Origin: Pedobacter insulae
Lineage (GTDB): Bacteria > Bacteroidota > Bacteroidia > Sphingobacteriales > Sphingobacteriaceae
Length of the DNA stretch: 64,000 nt
Assembly (NCBI RefSeq): GCF_900113525.1
Contig: NZ_FOPP01000010.1
Span: forward strand, 62,001-126,000
Direction: 5' to 3'
Position 1 is the first letter of the stretch. The number at the start of each line of letters is the position of its first letter. This document shows positions 44,641 to 54,400 of the stretch, one piece after another. Below the pieces are notes generated by a model. That model did not search any database. It was not told the DNA's origin and was given only the letters and a program-made list of their open reading frames with translations. The position numbers and the translations under genes are program-made.

Positions 44641-45819
44641 ATGTTGATTAGAAAAGAAGAATATCGGGATGTGCTTGACTACCTGCAAAGGAACCGTTGG
44701 GAAGGTCAGGAATTTGTAGCGTTTCCTAATAGCTTTTCTGCTATTCATAAAGAAGAGTTATCCTGTTTCCCGACAGATTATGAAGCGCAGGAGTTTTGCT
44801 ATGAAATGGCGACAGATCAGGATAAATATGGCTACCTGGCCATTCGATCTGCATACAGGGCAATGGCGGAAGCCAACGAAAATCATTCCCTGCTGATTGA
44901 AAAGCACGGAAGTATAGATGTTTCCATGATGGTAGCCAACCGATATCAACGATTGGAAAATGAACAATTAATTAATAACAATCAAAAAATAAAAATTATG
45001 AATGATGATAATGTTGAATACCTGTCCAATCAGGTAAAATACAGCGGGTTTGGTGATAACCTGACCGATGCTTTAAAATCAGAGATAGCCGGAAAAAAAC
45101 CTGCTTTTACTTTAGTACATCAGCCGGAGTTCGGAGATGGCGATGTAAAGGCTACGCTGCACTTCAGGCGTTCTGAAGAAACAGGAATGGTTTTCTTTAA
45201 CAGGTACGAACTCGAGGTCAAGCAATCAGCGGATACACTGAAGCAAACATTTTATATGGGCAAAGAAAATAACTTTACGCTTAAGGAAGCCTTTAACCTG
45301 ATGAGCGGGCAGTCCGTTTATAAGGAACTGGAAAAACTTCAGAAAGTTGGTGAAGGACAAAATGCCCGTTATGAAGGTACAGGCGAAAAGTATAATGCAT
45401 GGGTGCAGCTTGATTTTGAAGATGCTGATAGCAACGGGCAGTTTAAAATGAAATACTACCATGATAACTATGGTTTTAATCTGCCTGATGAACTGGCTAA
45501 ACAACCGATCAAGGAACTTGATGATGTAGAAAAGAAAGCACAGATGATCCGGTCGCTGGAAAGAGGCAACCTGCATACTGTTACTTATATCAAAGACGGG
45601 GAAGAACATAAAGGCAGTATAAAAGCAGTTCCGCAGTTTAAGACTGTTAAGTTGTTTGATGAAAGCGGAAAAGAGGTAAGGCACAGTGAAGATAAAAAAC
45701 AGGATCAAAACCAGTCTTCATCGCAGTCAAAAAAAAAGACTGAAAAGCAAAGTGCAGGTGATGATGAAAATTCAAAGCCACAGAAGAAACAAGCGAAAAA
45801 GCGCGGAGCGAAAATGTAA
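44641..45819 (+). CDS. Accessory ICE protein, apparent fusion of two units
   Basis: This is a continuous 392-codon frame. Residues 1-119 form one compact part (LIRKEEYRDVLDYLQRNRWEGQEF). Residues 120-392 begin with MNDDNVEYLSNQVKYSGFGD at 44998, an opening seen in stand-alone element proteins. They continue with FTLVHQPEFGDGDVKATLHFRR and end in a basic, low-complexity tail (KKKTEK to KKRGAKM). The DNA joining the parts, about 44965-44997, is AT-rich with several out-of-frame TAA triplets and looks like a former intergenic leader. It may be translated as a fusion, or the second part may start separately at 44998. The function is unknown. Confidence 0.6.
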   Translation: MLIRKEEYRDVLDYLQRNRWEGQEFVAFPNSFSAIHKEELSCFPTDYEAQEFCYEMATDQDKYGYLAIRSAYRAMAEANENHSLLIEKHGSIDVSMMVANRYQRLENEQLINNNQKIKIMNDDNVEYLSNQVKYSGFGDNLTDALKSEIAGKKPAFTLVHQPEFGDGDVKATLHFRRSEETGMVFFNRYELEVKQSADTLKQTFYMGKENNFTLKEAFNLMSGQSVYKELEKLQKVGEGQNARYEGTGEKYNAWVQLDFEDADSNGQFKMKYYHDNYGFNLPDELAKQPIKELDDVEKKAQMIRSLERGNLHTVTYIKDGEEHKGSIKAVPQFKTVKLFDESGKEVRHSEDKKQDQNQSSSQSKKKTEKQSAGDDENSKPQKKQAKKRGAKM

Positions 45820-45821
45820 TA

Positions 45822-46097
45822 ATGGAAACCGGTAGTCTGCTTTCTGAATTCTTTAGGGCAATACAGAACAATCCCTGTATCGGTCCATCGCATGTAAGTT
45901 TTTATGCTGCACTTATCGAACTTCAGAAAGAAAAAGGATATAAGGAACCGATAGTAATTAAGCGCATAGAGGTTATGTCAATGGCTCGTATTGCAGGCAT
46001 TTCAACTTACCACAGATTGTTGAAAGATCTTGTTGCAGGGGGATATATCCGTTATGAGGCAAGATTTGACCGTAAAGGAAGCAGGGTCTATCTGTAG
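45822..46097 (+). CDS. Small winged-helix-like DNA-binding protein
   Basis: This is a 91-residue protein. The C-terminal half, VMSMARIAGISTYHRLLKDLVAGGYIRYEARFDRKGSRVYL, reads as recognition helix plus wing, as in small winged-helix proteins. The first half is helical (SLLSEFFRAIQNNPCIGPSHVSFYAALIELQ). It starts 2 bases after the previous stop and ends 24 bases before the terminator at 46121, so it is the last gene of the transfer operon. It could regulate the operon or excision; no targets are evident. Confidence 0.7.
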   Translation: METGSLLSEFFRAIQNNPCIGPSHVSFYAALIELQKEKGYKEPIVIKRIEVMSMARIAGISTYHRLLKDLVAGGYIRYEARFDRKGSRVYL

Positions 46098-46120
46098 CCT
46101 GCTATTGGTTTTGCATGTAT

Positions 46121-46154
46121 AAATACCGGACAGTTTTGCTCCGGTATTTTTTTT
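46121..46154 (+). terminator. Intrinsic terminator of the transfer operon
   Basis: AAATACCGG (46121-46129) and CCGGTATTT (46141-46149) form a perfect stem, followed by a run of T residues to 46154. It comes 24 bases after the winged-helix gene. Confidence 0.9.
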
Positions 46155-46182
46155 AATAAATTATTGTGGAGAGGGAACAGTG

Positions 46183-46386
46183 ATGGTGAAAAAAATAATG
46201 GATTTTAATAGCTCTAAAAAGACCAGTAATAAAAGAATGCATGATGTTACTATTGATGAAATAAGAGCATGTGATGAGTTCAGCCATTTATCTGATGCTG
46301 AATCGCTTGAAGTGATAAAAACGTTGAAAGAATTAACTGTTATTGTTTATAATTTCTACAAAAAAAGCAAACAGAAACAGTCATAA
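46183..46386 (+). CDS. Small hypothetical protein before the recombinase
   Basis: From the ATG at 46183, preceded by GAGAGGGA at a good spacing, the product has 67 residues; a GTG three bases earlier is also in frame. It is helical and charged (VTIDEIRACDEFSHLSDAESLEVIKTLKELTVIVYNFY) with a basic end. There is no known motif. It stands alone between the transfer terminator and the serine recombinase, about 55 bases upstream of the latter, and could be co-transcribed with it. A recombination-direction factor would fit by size and place, but I have no sequence support for that. Confidence 0.6.
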   Translation: MVKKIMDFNSSKKTSNKRMHDVTIDEIRACDEFSHLSDAESLEVIKTLKELTVIVYNFYKKSKQKQS

Positions 46387-46443
46387 TTGCAATCAATATT
46401 CGTATCTTGTAAATAGGAAATTATTGAAATTAAAACCGTGATT

Positions 46444-48069
46444 ATGACAGAGATTTCATTGTTTAAATCGTTCGCAAAAGGAAGCGAAATAGCCAGCACC
46501 AAAAGAAGTACAAATTGTGTTATTTATACCCGTGTAAGTACAAAAGAGCAGGCGGATAACAATCTGAGTCTGGAGACACAGGGTAAAGCTTGCTTAAAAT
46601 ATGCTGAGAAATGTGGTTATTCAGTTTTGGCGAATTTTGGAGGAACGTACGAAAGCGCTCAGACCGATGAGCGGAAAGAATTTGCCTCCATGCTATCTTT
46701 CGTTAAAAAAAGCAAGTTAAAAATAGCATACATAATTGTTTATAGCCTTGAAAGGTTTTCGCGTAATGATAACTCAATATGGTTAAGCGGACAATTGCGG
46801 AAACTGGGTATTGAGATTGTTTCCGTTACCCAACCAATCGACACTTCAAATCCATCAGGCCAAATGCAGCAGAAGATGCTTTTTTTGTTTGGCGAATTTG
46901 ATAATCAATTGCGCAAGCAAAAATGCATGGCCGGAATTAAAGAGGTTCTTCTTCGGGGTGAATGGCCTACAAAACCACCGTTGGGTTTTGATTCTGTCAG
47001 GGTTAATGGCAAGCGGAAAATAGTTGTAAATTCCAGGGGCAAGCTGTTAAGGCAAGCCTTCATTTGGAAGGCTGAAGAGAAATTGTCAAATGAGGCAATA
47101 CGTCAGAGACTAATCGAAAAAGGCTTAAAGGTTTGTCATCAAAGAGTCCCTGAAATATTCAGAAATCCTTTTTATTGTGGCCTTGTTGTTCATAGGATGC
47201 TTGATGGCACAGTTGTCGAAGGCAAACATGAGCAACTCATCTCAAAGGAAATTTTCCTTAAGGTAAATGGTCTTCTTGATCTTAATACACATGGATATAA
47301 AATAGTCGAGAATAACGAAAACGTTCCCTTGAAACGTTTCCTTCATTGTCATACATGCGGTAAGCTAATGAGAGGGTATATTGTTCAAAGAAAGGGAATA
47401 CATTATTATAAGTGCAGTACAATTGGATGTAGCAATAATAAAAATGCTGATGCTTTAAATAAACGATTTGAAAAGATTCTAGGATACTTTAATCTCGGAG
47501 TATCGGAAAAGTTTATTGGTGTTATTAAAAAGCAGGCCCTAACAACATTCAATCAACTGAATGATGGAAATGAAAAAAGTAAAGACGTTTATAAAGACTT
47601 AAGCCAACAACTAGTTGAGTTAAATAAAAAGATTGAACGGTTGGAAGAACGTTTTATTGAGGAGGAGATTACAAGAGAATTATACCTCAAGTATCTTGAA
47701 AAATATCAGGTCGATAAGAAGGAAATAGAGAGTGGTTTATTAAAGACTTCAAAAAGGGTGTCGAACCTTTCTGAATGTGTTGATTTGACCATTGATTTTG
47801 CCCTTAATATGCAGTCCAGATGGCTTACAGCGGATTATTACACAAAACAGCGATTGCAGTTTTTGATATTTCCGGAAGGTATTGGATATGATAAGAAAAA
47901 TGATGAATGTCGAACCCCAAGAATAAATTCGCTGTTTGCGTATGTTGCTAATTTACAGCAGGTTTTGACTAAAAATAAAAGCGGCATACCAGAACTGGGT
48001 CTGAATTATGCCGCTTTTGCCGCTTTGGTAGCGGGAACGAGAGTTGAACTCGTGACCTCAGGGTTATGA
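46444..48069 (+). CDS. Large serine recombinase (integrase of the element)
   Basis: From ATG 46444 (a GTG lies at 46438) the frame has 541 residues. The N-terminal resolvase domain has CVIYTRVSTKEQ with catalytic Ser at about 32, and YSLERFSRND. A recombinase domain follows (about 170-275), then a zinc-ribbon-like CHTCGKLM with KCSTIGC (about 300-325), and a coiled coil (about 375-430). The last 30 residues (after LTKNKSG) are encoded by the tRNA-Met terminator and tRNA gene on the opposite strand, so the native C-terminus is not certain. The frame reaches a stop inside the tRNA gene. This suggests that the host supplies the end of the integrase gene after integration. Confidence 0.9.
   Translation: MTEISLFKSFAKGSEIASTKRSTNCVIYTRVSTKEQADNNLSLETQGKACLKYAEKCGYSVLANFGGTYESAQTDERKEFASMLSFVKKSKLKIAYIIVYSLERFSRNDNSIWLSGQLRKLGIEIVSVTQPIDTSNPSGQMQQKMLFLFGEFDNQLRKQKCMAGIKEVLLRGEWPTKPPLGFDSVRVNGKRKIVVNSRGKLLRQAFIWKAEEKLSNEAIRQRLIEKGLKVCHQRVPEIFRNPFYCGLVVHRMLDGTVVEGKHEQLISKEIFLKVNGLLDLNTHGYKIVENNENVPLKRFLHCHTCGKLMRGYIVQRKGIHYYKCSTIGCSNNKNADALNKRFEKILGYFNLGVSEKFIGVIKKQALTTFNQLNDGNEKSKDVYKDLSQQLVELNKKIERLEERFIEEEITRELYLKYLEKYQVDKKEIESGLLKTSKRVSNLSECVDLTIDFALNMQSRWLTADYYTKQRLQFLIFPEGIGYDKKNDECRTPRINSLFAYVANLQQVLTKNKSGIPELGLNYAAFAALVAGTRVELVTSGL
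47900..48030. other. Probable ICE right junction (att region)
   Basis: The recombinase reading frame crosses into host sequence here. The hairpin at 47977-48018 and the tRNA-Met 3' end at 48026 look like host DNA, so the crossover probably lies left of or within this hairpin. No direct repeat can be tested because the left end is outside the window. The limits given are a working interval only. Confidence 0.45.
47977..48018 (-). terminator. Terminator of tRNA-Met
   Basis: AAAAGCGGCAT (47977-47987) and ATGCCGCTTTT (48008-48018) are perfect 11-bp arms with a 20-base loop. On the minus strand, the direction of the tRNA, the hairpin is followed by TATTTTTA. It starts 8 bases beyond the tRNA CCA end. 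Confidence 0.8.
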
Positions 48070-48102
48070 ATCCTGCGCTCTAACCAACTGAGCTACCCCG
48101 CC
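48026..48102 (-). tRNA. tRNA-Met (CAT anticodon), elongator type
   Basis: The 77-base gene on the minus strand folds into a cloverleaf. Acceptor GGCGGGG (48102-48096) pairs with TCCCGCT (48036-48030), allowing G-T at both ends. The D-arm contains AGCTCAGTTGGTTAGAGC, the anticodon loop carries CAT (ATTCATAA), and the T-arm reads ACGAG/CTCGT around TTCAACT. The CCA end is encoded (48028-48026). A CAT tRNA could also be an isoleucine tRNA modified to read ATA; the body resembles elongator Met of Bacteroidota. Its 3' part overlaps the recombinase frame on the other strand. Confidence 0.93.
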
Positions 48103-48232
48103 AATTTGAAAATAATAACCCGATTGTGGAATACTATTTTTTAAAGAGTTGCAAATATAGAATAAATTACTTTTCTTTAGAAATAATAAATAAAAAATAG
48201 TCCAATATTTTTACGAATTAGCCGTGTATAGG

Positions 48233-48613
48233 ATGTCAGAAAAGAAAAAATTTACATTAGAATATGAATTGAGGTCATCTCCGCGCATACTGTTTAGTTT
48301 TATTAGCGAGCCCAATGGTTTGTCGCAATGGTTTGCAGACGATGTGATTTTTAGGGATCAGGTTTATACATTTACATGGGATGATGAAGTTCAAAAAGCT
48401 AAACTGCTCAGCATCAAAGAAAATAAATTGGTAAAATTTAAATGGCTTGATGATGAACCTCATTGTTATTTTGAAATGGAAATTGTTCAGGATGAGTTAA
48501 CAAACGATGTTGCCCTAGCTATTACGGATTTTGCTACCGATGAAACGCGTGCTGAAAGAACAAAAATTTGGGACAATCAAATTACCTATCTGTTAAGCGT
48601 AATAGGTGCCTAA
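48233..48613 (+). CDS. START-like domain protein
   Basis: From the ATG at 48233 the protein has 126 residues, starting MSEKKKFTLEYELRSSPR; a GTG nine bases upstream (48224) is an alternative. The pattern LEYELRSSPRILFSFISEPNGLSQWFADDV, then YTFTWDDEVQKAKLLSI and VKFKWLDDEPHCYFEMEI, is typical of the small START/SRPBCC-like proteins conserved in Bacteroidota. The fold has a hydrophobic pocket; the ligand is unknown. It is the first chromosomal protein gene beyond tRNA-Met and ends 30 bases before the LptF/G gene. No membrane or signal segment is present. Confidence 0.88.
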   Translation: MSEKKKFTLEYELRSSPRILFSFISEPNGLSQWFADDVIFRDQVYTFTWDDEVQKAKLLSIKENKLVKFKWLDDEPHCYFEMEIVQDELTNDVALAITDFATDETRAERTKIWDNQITYLLSVIGA

Positions 48614-48631
48614 AAATTTGCGGGCTTTACC

Positions 48632-48639
48632 TATCTTTG
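48632..48639 (+). promoter_or_regulatory. Promoter -7 box for the LptF/G gene
   Basis: TATCTTTG matches the Bacteroidota TAnnTTTG element and ends 4 bases before the TTG start codon at 48644. Transcription from it would begin about at the start codon, giving a leaderless message. I see no TTTG at the usual -33 spacing. Confidence 0.4.
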
Positions 48640-48643
48640 CATA

Positions 48644-50110
48644 TTGAAAAAGATACATTTACTGCTGATTAAGTCATTTATTAGGCCTTTTACCGTCACA
48701 TTTTTTATTGTGATGTTTATCCTATTAATGTTTTTCCTATTTAAATACGTCGATGAATTTATAGGAAAGGGTTTCGAGTGGTACACCATTTTAGAGATAA
48801 TGATGTATCAATCTGCCGTTAATGTGGCGATGGCCTTACCATTGGCTATTCTTTTGTCGTCTATCATGACATTTGGTACCTTGGGAGAGAATTACGAACT
48901 GGTGGCCATTAAATCAGCAGGTATTTCTTTGCAAAAGGCGATGCGACCTCTTTTTGTGCTTGTTATCTCCCTGTCTGTTGCATCCTTTTTCTTTTCCGAT
49001 TATATGCTTCCCAAAGCCAATAGTAAATATTATTCATTGCTATACGATATGAGGAATAAGAAACTGTCATTTTTAATCAAGCCGGGAGTTTTTAATACCA
49101 GTATTACGAATTATGCCATTAAGGTAGATAGAAAGGGGTTAGTTAATCCAGATTCGCTTTTCGGTATCATGATTTACGATCATACTAAGGTAAATGATCC
49201 ACGTGGTGTTCCGACAATTCTTTTGGCCAAAAAAGGTAGGATGATTAAAACCGAAGATGGAAGTACAATGATCTTGAAGTTAATTGATGGGATTAGGTAC
49301 GAAGAGTCGAGAGGGAATGGAAGTACTGCGTATAACCCTCGTCAAGCATATACCCGGATGCGTTTTCAAGAAACTGAGGTTAAGTTAGATTTTTCCAGCT
49401 TTACTAGTTTTAATCGAACAGATGAGGAGAAGTTTCAGGACAATGCCCCCATGCTTAACCTTAGGGGGCTTACGAAACGTGCCGACTCTTTATCTAAAAC
49501 TATAGATAGTTTAAATAAAGCAACTAAAGTGAATGCGGGCAGCTATTATAAACAAAATCACTACGTAAAAGGCTACACTAAAACTAAGGCAGCAATTAAG
49601 CGAATTAGGGAGAACATTATCGATGTTATACCGCCAAAGGATAGGTATTCCACAATACAAAATGCAATTGATTTAACTTCTAGCCTCCAGCAGGTAGTGA
49701 ATAATCGAATAATGGAATATGATTTGAAACAGAAGGAAGTGTTAAAGTCAAAAATTGAATACCAGCGAAAATTTACCCTTGCGGTATCATGTCTGCTATT
49801 ATTCTTCATTGGTGCCCCCTTGGGAGCTATTATAAGAAAAGGCGGCCTAGGATTACCTGTTGTAATTGCAGTTGTCTTCTTTTTAATTTACCATATTATA
49901 TCAACTGTAGCAGAAAAATCGGCTAAGGAAGGCTCATTGGATCACGTATTTGGCATGTGGATGGCGGTCATTGTTTTAACTCCACTTGGTATATTTTTAA
50001 CCTATAAGGCGACTGTTGATTCTGCAATATTTGATATAGATTATTATAAGCAAATCTTGGTTAATCTATTTAAGAAAGTATTTAGGCAGAAGACACAGGG
50101 GACAGCTTAA
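48644..50110 (+). CDS. LptF/LptG-family permease (lipopolysaccharide export)
   Basis: This 488-residue protein starts at a TTG codon (MKKIHLLLIKSFIRPFTVTFF). Membrane helices lie at about 14-35, 55-78 and 103-122. A long periplasmic part follows (about 130-375), and three C-terminal helices (about 380-400, 408-428 and 440-462) with LFFIGAPLGAIIRKGGLGLPV, the YjgP/YjgQ signature. In Bacteroidota one of these proteins serves in the LptBFGC complex moving lipid A from the inner membrane. The sequence alone does not say whether it is LptF or LptG. A TATCTTTG box overlaps the start region. Confidence 0.92.
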   Translation: MKKIHLLLIKSFIRPFTVTFFIVMFILLMFFLFKYVDEFIGKGFEWYTILEIMMYQSAVNVAMALPLAILLSSIMTFGTLGENYELVAIKSAGISLQKAMRPLFVLVISLSVASFFFSDYMLPKANSKYYSLLYDMRNKKLSFLIKPGVFNTSITNYAIKVDRKGLVNPDSLFGIMIYDHTKVNDPRGVPTILLAKKGRMIKTEDGSTMILKLIDGIRYEESRGNGSTAYNPRQAYTRMRFQETEVKLDFSSFTSFNRTDEEKFQDNAPMLNLRGLTKRADSLSKTIDSLNKATKVNAGSYYKQNHYVKGYTKTKAAIKRIRENIIDVIPPKDRYSTIQNAIDLTSSLQQVVNNRIMEYDLKQKEVLKSKIEYQRKFTLAVSCLLLFFIGAPLGAIIRKGGLGLPVVIAVVFFLIYHIISTVAEKSAKEGSLDHVFGMWMAVIVLTPLGIFLTYKATVDSAIFDIDYYKQILVNLFKKVFRQKTQGTA

Positions 50111-50172
50111 AACAGGCGGAGAATACTTACTTCCCAATGATATTTTACTTAAAAATTTGTAGTTAAAGATTG

Positions 50173-50180
50173 TAACTTTG
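50173..50180 (+). promoter_or_regulatory. Promoter -7 box for ribBA
   Basis: TAACTTTG fits TAnnTTTG. It overlaps the first possible GTG start (50180), so if used it excludes that start and supports the ATG at 50198. Confidence 0.4.
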
Positions 50181-50197
50181 TGTCAGAAATACAGGAA

Positions 50198-51409
50198 ATG
50201 GAAATCAAGTTAAATTCGATTGAAGAGGCGCTGGATGATATTAAAGCTGGCAAGATTATTATTGTTGTTGATGATGAAGATCGCGAAAATGAAGGTGATT
50301 TCATAACCGCTGCGAGAAATGTAACTCCAGAGGTAATTAACTTCATGTCTAAATATGGCAGGGGCTTAATATGCGCACCATTAATTGAAGACCTTTGTGT
50401 TAAACTAGAATTGGACTTAATGGTTCAAAATAACACGGTCTTGCACCAAACGCCATTTACAGTATCGGTAGATTTGATTGGAAATGGCTGTACTACGGGG
50501 ATTTCCACTCATGATCGTGCGAAAACCGTTCAGGCTTTAATTGATCCTGCTACTAAACCATCAGATTTGGGCAGGCCAGGACATATATTTCCGTTAAAGG
50601 CAAGACGCGAAGGAGTGCTCAGAAGAACCGGACACACTGAAGCTACAATCGATATTGCACGTTTAGCTGGTTTTGAGCCAGCAGGCGTGTTGGTCGAAAT
50701 CATGAATGAAGACGGTACCATGGCTCGCCTACCTGATTTAATGAAGATTGCAGCGCAGCATGAGCTCAAAATCATCTCTATAAAAGATCTAATTTCTTAT
50801 CGTTTAGCTGCCGAGAGTTTAATTAGAGAAGAAGTAACCGTTGATTTGCCTACTGCATGGGGCGAATTTAAAATGACTGCTTATACCCAACTAAGTAATA
50901 ATGCTACGCATTTAGCCATTAGTAAAGGCGATTGGAGTATTGATGAACCCGTTCTAACCCGTATCCATAGCTCATGCGTTACAGGAGATATATTTGGTTC
51001 TTGTCGATGCGATTGCGGTCCTCAGTTGCATACCGCTTTACAAATGATAGAGCGTGAAGGTAAGGGGTTAATTGTATATATGAATCAAGAGGGTAGAGGT
51101 ATTGGGCTGATCAATAAATTACGTTCCTATAATTTGCAAGATAAAGGCTTAGATACGGTTGAAGCAAATATTGAATTGGGTTTTAAGGGAGATGAACGTG
51201 ATTATGGTGTTGGTGCCCAGATTGTAAGGGCACAGGGAGTAACGAAGATGCGTCTAATGTCTAATAATCCAGCTAAAAGGGCTGGCTTGATCGGTTATGG
51301 TCTTGAGATAGTTGAAAACATTGCAATTGAAATTGAAAGCAACAAACATAACGAGTCTTATTTAAAAACCAAAAGAGACAAGATGGGGCATCATATCATG
51401 AAGGGATAA
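50198..51409 (+). CDS. ribBA: Bifunctional DHBP synthase / GTP cyclohydrolase II
   Basis: From ATG 50198, preceded by AGGA, the protein has 403 residues; a GTG at 50180 would add six residues but overlaps a promoter box. The N-terminal half is DHBP synthase: [11 protein letters not shown], then [11 protein letters not shown] and [14 protein letters not shown]. The C-terminal half is GTP cyclohydrolase [24 protein letters not shown] with zinc-binding cysteines, then [15 protein letters not shown] and [19 protein letters not shown]. It makes the two precursors of riboflavin. No FMN riboswitch is visible in the short upstream gap. Confidence 0.97.
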   Translation: MEIKLNSIEEALDDIKAGKIIIVVDDEDRENEGDFITAARNVTPEVINFMSKYGRGLICAPLIEDLCVKLELDLMVQNNTVLHQTPFTVSVDLIGNGCTTGISTHDRAKTVQALIDPATKPSDLGRPGHIFPLKARREGVLRRTGHTEATIDIARLAGFEPAGVLVEIMNEDGTMARLPDLMKIAAQHELKIISIKDLISYRLAAESLIREEVTVDLPTAWGEFKMTAYTQLSNNATHLAISKGDWSIDEPVLTRIHSSCVTGDIFGSCRCDCGPQLHTALQMIEREGKGLIVYMNQEGRGIGLINKLRSYNLQDKGLDTVEANIELGFKGDERDYGVGAQIVRAQGVTKMRLMSNNPAKRAGLIGYGLEIVENIAIEIESNKHNESYLKTKRDKMGHHIMKG

Positions 51410-51419
51410 CTTATCTCAG

Positions 51420-54400
51420 TTATTTCTTTTGATTTTTCTTGCTTTGATCTATAATGGCTTCCTTGCTTAGCCTTAGTTTTTCTGCTTCAGCTGCTTTCTT
51501 TTTTTGATCACGTCGGTATTTTCCGGTAATTTTTTGGAAGAATTCCTTGAAAGTATCAAACTGCTGGTTATAAATTAATCCAAGAGACGTTACGTTCTGA
51601 CTTTGGTCAACTCCTGGATTTGCGAATACACTTTGTTGGGTAGGCGGTTTATTTGCCAATTTACCAATCAAAGTCCCGTCTTTTTTGATTAAGGCAAGAA
51701 TTTCAACTTCACGTCCTATATTGTCGTTATTAAATCCGATTGGTGAGAAATCATTCGCACTTTCACGGTCAACAATCCCCAGATTTGCAATAACGCGATC
51801 TCCAAAGAACTTAAAGGATGCGCTCGCATCATTAAACGACCTAATGTTAACATCGACGAAGTTTAAGTTGAGAGATGAGAGTATACTATTAATTTGGTTG
51901 AATATTAATTCTGTTGCCGTACTTGTACCTACAGAACCTAACTGTTTAGCAATATTCTCTTTACCAGATCCAGGTGCGAAACGTCTTTGAATGATAACAC
52001 TTAACGCTTGGTATTTGGTATTATCCCCGTCACTAAGATAAGCTTGCAATTCTTCTTTTACTGCGGGACTTGCGGGGAAAAATATATCCAACTTAATCTC
52101 CGGTTTTAAAAGAAGTCCGCTTAACCCCATCTCTACCTCTGTTTGCACACGTTGGGTTAAGTAGGTGCTTACATCTCTATTGGCTGCAGTATACAAGTCT
52201 TTTAAGCTTGCTCGCAAAGCGTAGATTGCTTTTAGGTTAATCTGTGCATTTGCAGGATTTCCGGTCCATCTGATTGTTCCTCCTTGTCTAATCTCAAAGC
52301 GTTTATTGATGACCTCTTGCGCAGTAAAATCGAAATTTCCTGTTTCAATAATATAATCTCCCTTCATTTCAAAATCTCCCGCACTTGAAATATTTAGGTC
52401 GAGTTCCGCATTTCCCTTACCGCTTAGTTTTCCTAAGATTGTATAAATATTCGCAGTACTATTCGGGTCAACTTTTAACTTGAAGTTCATTCTTAGCCCA
52501 TCAAAGTTATTTTTGCGTTTAACGATGCGCGTAGTATCCTTACTTACAAAAGTGATAAAATCTTTCTCTGATACGGTTTCGGTACTATTTAACGGAAGGT
52601 TGAAAACTGTACCTTTTTCCGTTTTTGCATCAATGTTAATAAGCATATTATTGGTAGGCCCTTCGAAGGAAAAATTACCGGTAGCATATGCTTTACCATA
52701 ATAAACAGCATTATCTTTCGACGTTGTATTTAAAGCCATAAAATTAGTGGCTATCAATTTTACCTGAATATTAGGATTGTCTATATCGTTTAGATCGACG
52801 GTTCCATTGGCGGTTGCTTTATTGCCGTCTAAATCCGTCAACGTAAGATCATCAATATTGATTACGCTCTTACTTACGTTAACCTCATCATTTAATTTAT
52901 AAGATGTTTTAAGATAGTTTACCGTAACCTGACCTTCATCAAATGACACATCTCCATTAATTTCCGGTTTACTTAAAGCTCCTTTTACTGTTAAATCTGC
53001 TGAAACGTTCCCTTTTAAATTGGACACCAGTTTCTTAACAAATGGCTCAAGTATTGTTAATTTGCTTTCGTCCATTTTAACATTCAGATCTATTTGTTTT
53101 TCTTTAAGATCTAGATCTCCAGTAATTCTAAAGGTCTCTTTATCGTTGGTTACAATTTTAGTATAAACGTTTGCCAGGTTTCTCGACTGATCAAAATTAG
53201 TTGTATCGGTTAGCTTGCCGATATAGATTTCATTTAAGGAAAGGGAATCTATTTCTAGATTGTCGGAAATGCGCGGTGCTTTTAATACATCTCTAAATTC
53301 GGTATTACCATTTACGTTTCCTGCCAATTTTATACCAAGAGTCCTAACAAATGGATTGAGTGTTGTTAGGCTAAAATTCTCAAATCCTATGAGTAGCATG
53401 TCTTTGGGGTCATCAGACAAAATTCCATCTACAGTAAGCAATTGTTTGCCATTACTAAGATCAAAGTTTGTAATTTGAGTTTTTCCTTCATTAAAGCTTA
53501 TCTTAACTTTTTCTTGTATAGTCCAATCTTCATTATTAATTTTTAGGTTTGAGGGTAAAATGCTAATCCTTGCTGTGGTGTCGGTTGCAAATTCTACCAA
53601 ACCGTTTAGATCCAGCTGGTTGGCATCATCTGCATTGGAAAGTTTAATGTTCAACGATAAGCTATCATTTCTTAACAGGTTTACAATGTTGACGTTTTTA
53701 ATAAATAAACTGTCATTCAGATCTACACGATCGGAGGTAATAATTGCTTGTATTTGTTTATTAGTAGTGTTTTCATCGATAATTATATTGTTGGCGATGA
53801 TTCCTTTATAAGTTAATTTTTTAATAAATCCATTAAGCGTTGCAGTATTGTTTCGGGAGTCAAAATTACCTACCAGCAAGGCTTGATCCTCTATTTTTAA
53901 ACCTGGAACAATTAGTTCAGCAATGGGTTCAAATCTTTTTATCTTTAAATTGAAGCTGAAAATTTGAGTGTTGTAATTTATGATTTGAGCGTCTAATGAT
54001 GGAATGTAAGTTTTGGCGATTGCCTTATAGTAAGAAACAATTGTATTTAAGTCATATTGTCCTTTAATGCTTGCATCAAGAATGTCGGAATTAATGGTTA
54101 GGCTTCTATCGATCCCTAATCCCATTGCATTAAGGTGAACTGAATCAACATTGTAAACGCCTTGTTTATTGGTTAAATTAATTTTCTCTATTAATAAATT
54201 GCCTTGAATGTTGTTTAAGTTGTTGCCTGAGAAATTAGTGCTGAAAGTTGCATCTACAAGCATGGAATCTTTCAAAAGATTGAGGGTTTTCAACCTTGCA
54301 TTTTTAATGTTTGCATCAAACCTGAATTCAGGTAGTTTAGGGTTTAAATTTACGCTACCGTCAAATACTAGCTGAACATTTCGATCATTAATTGAGATAC

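Larger units (their letters stand above)
1..47975. mobile_element. Right part of an integrative conjugative element (left end outside window)
   Basis: The region carries a PRTRC cassette, SSB, RteC, a Bacteroides-type Tra set (TraE, F, G, I, J, K, M, N) and a large serine recombinase beside tRNA-Met. This is the usual content of a Bacteroidota conjugative element. Relaxase, coupling protein and TraA-D are not seen and should lie left of base 1. Coding sequence in the Tra and PRTRC parts looks richer in GC than the chromosome to the right. The right border is inferred to lie in the last part of the recombinase frame, just before the hairpin at 47977-48018 that I assign to the host tRNA. The exact junction cannot be fixed without the left end or an empty site. 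Confidence 0.85.
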
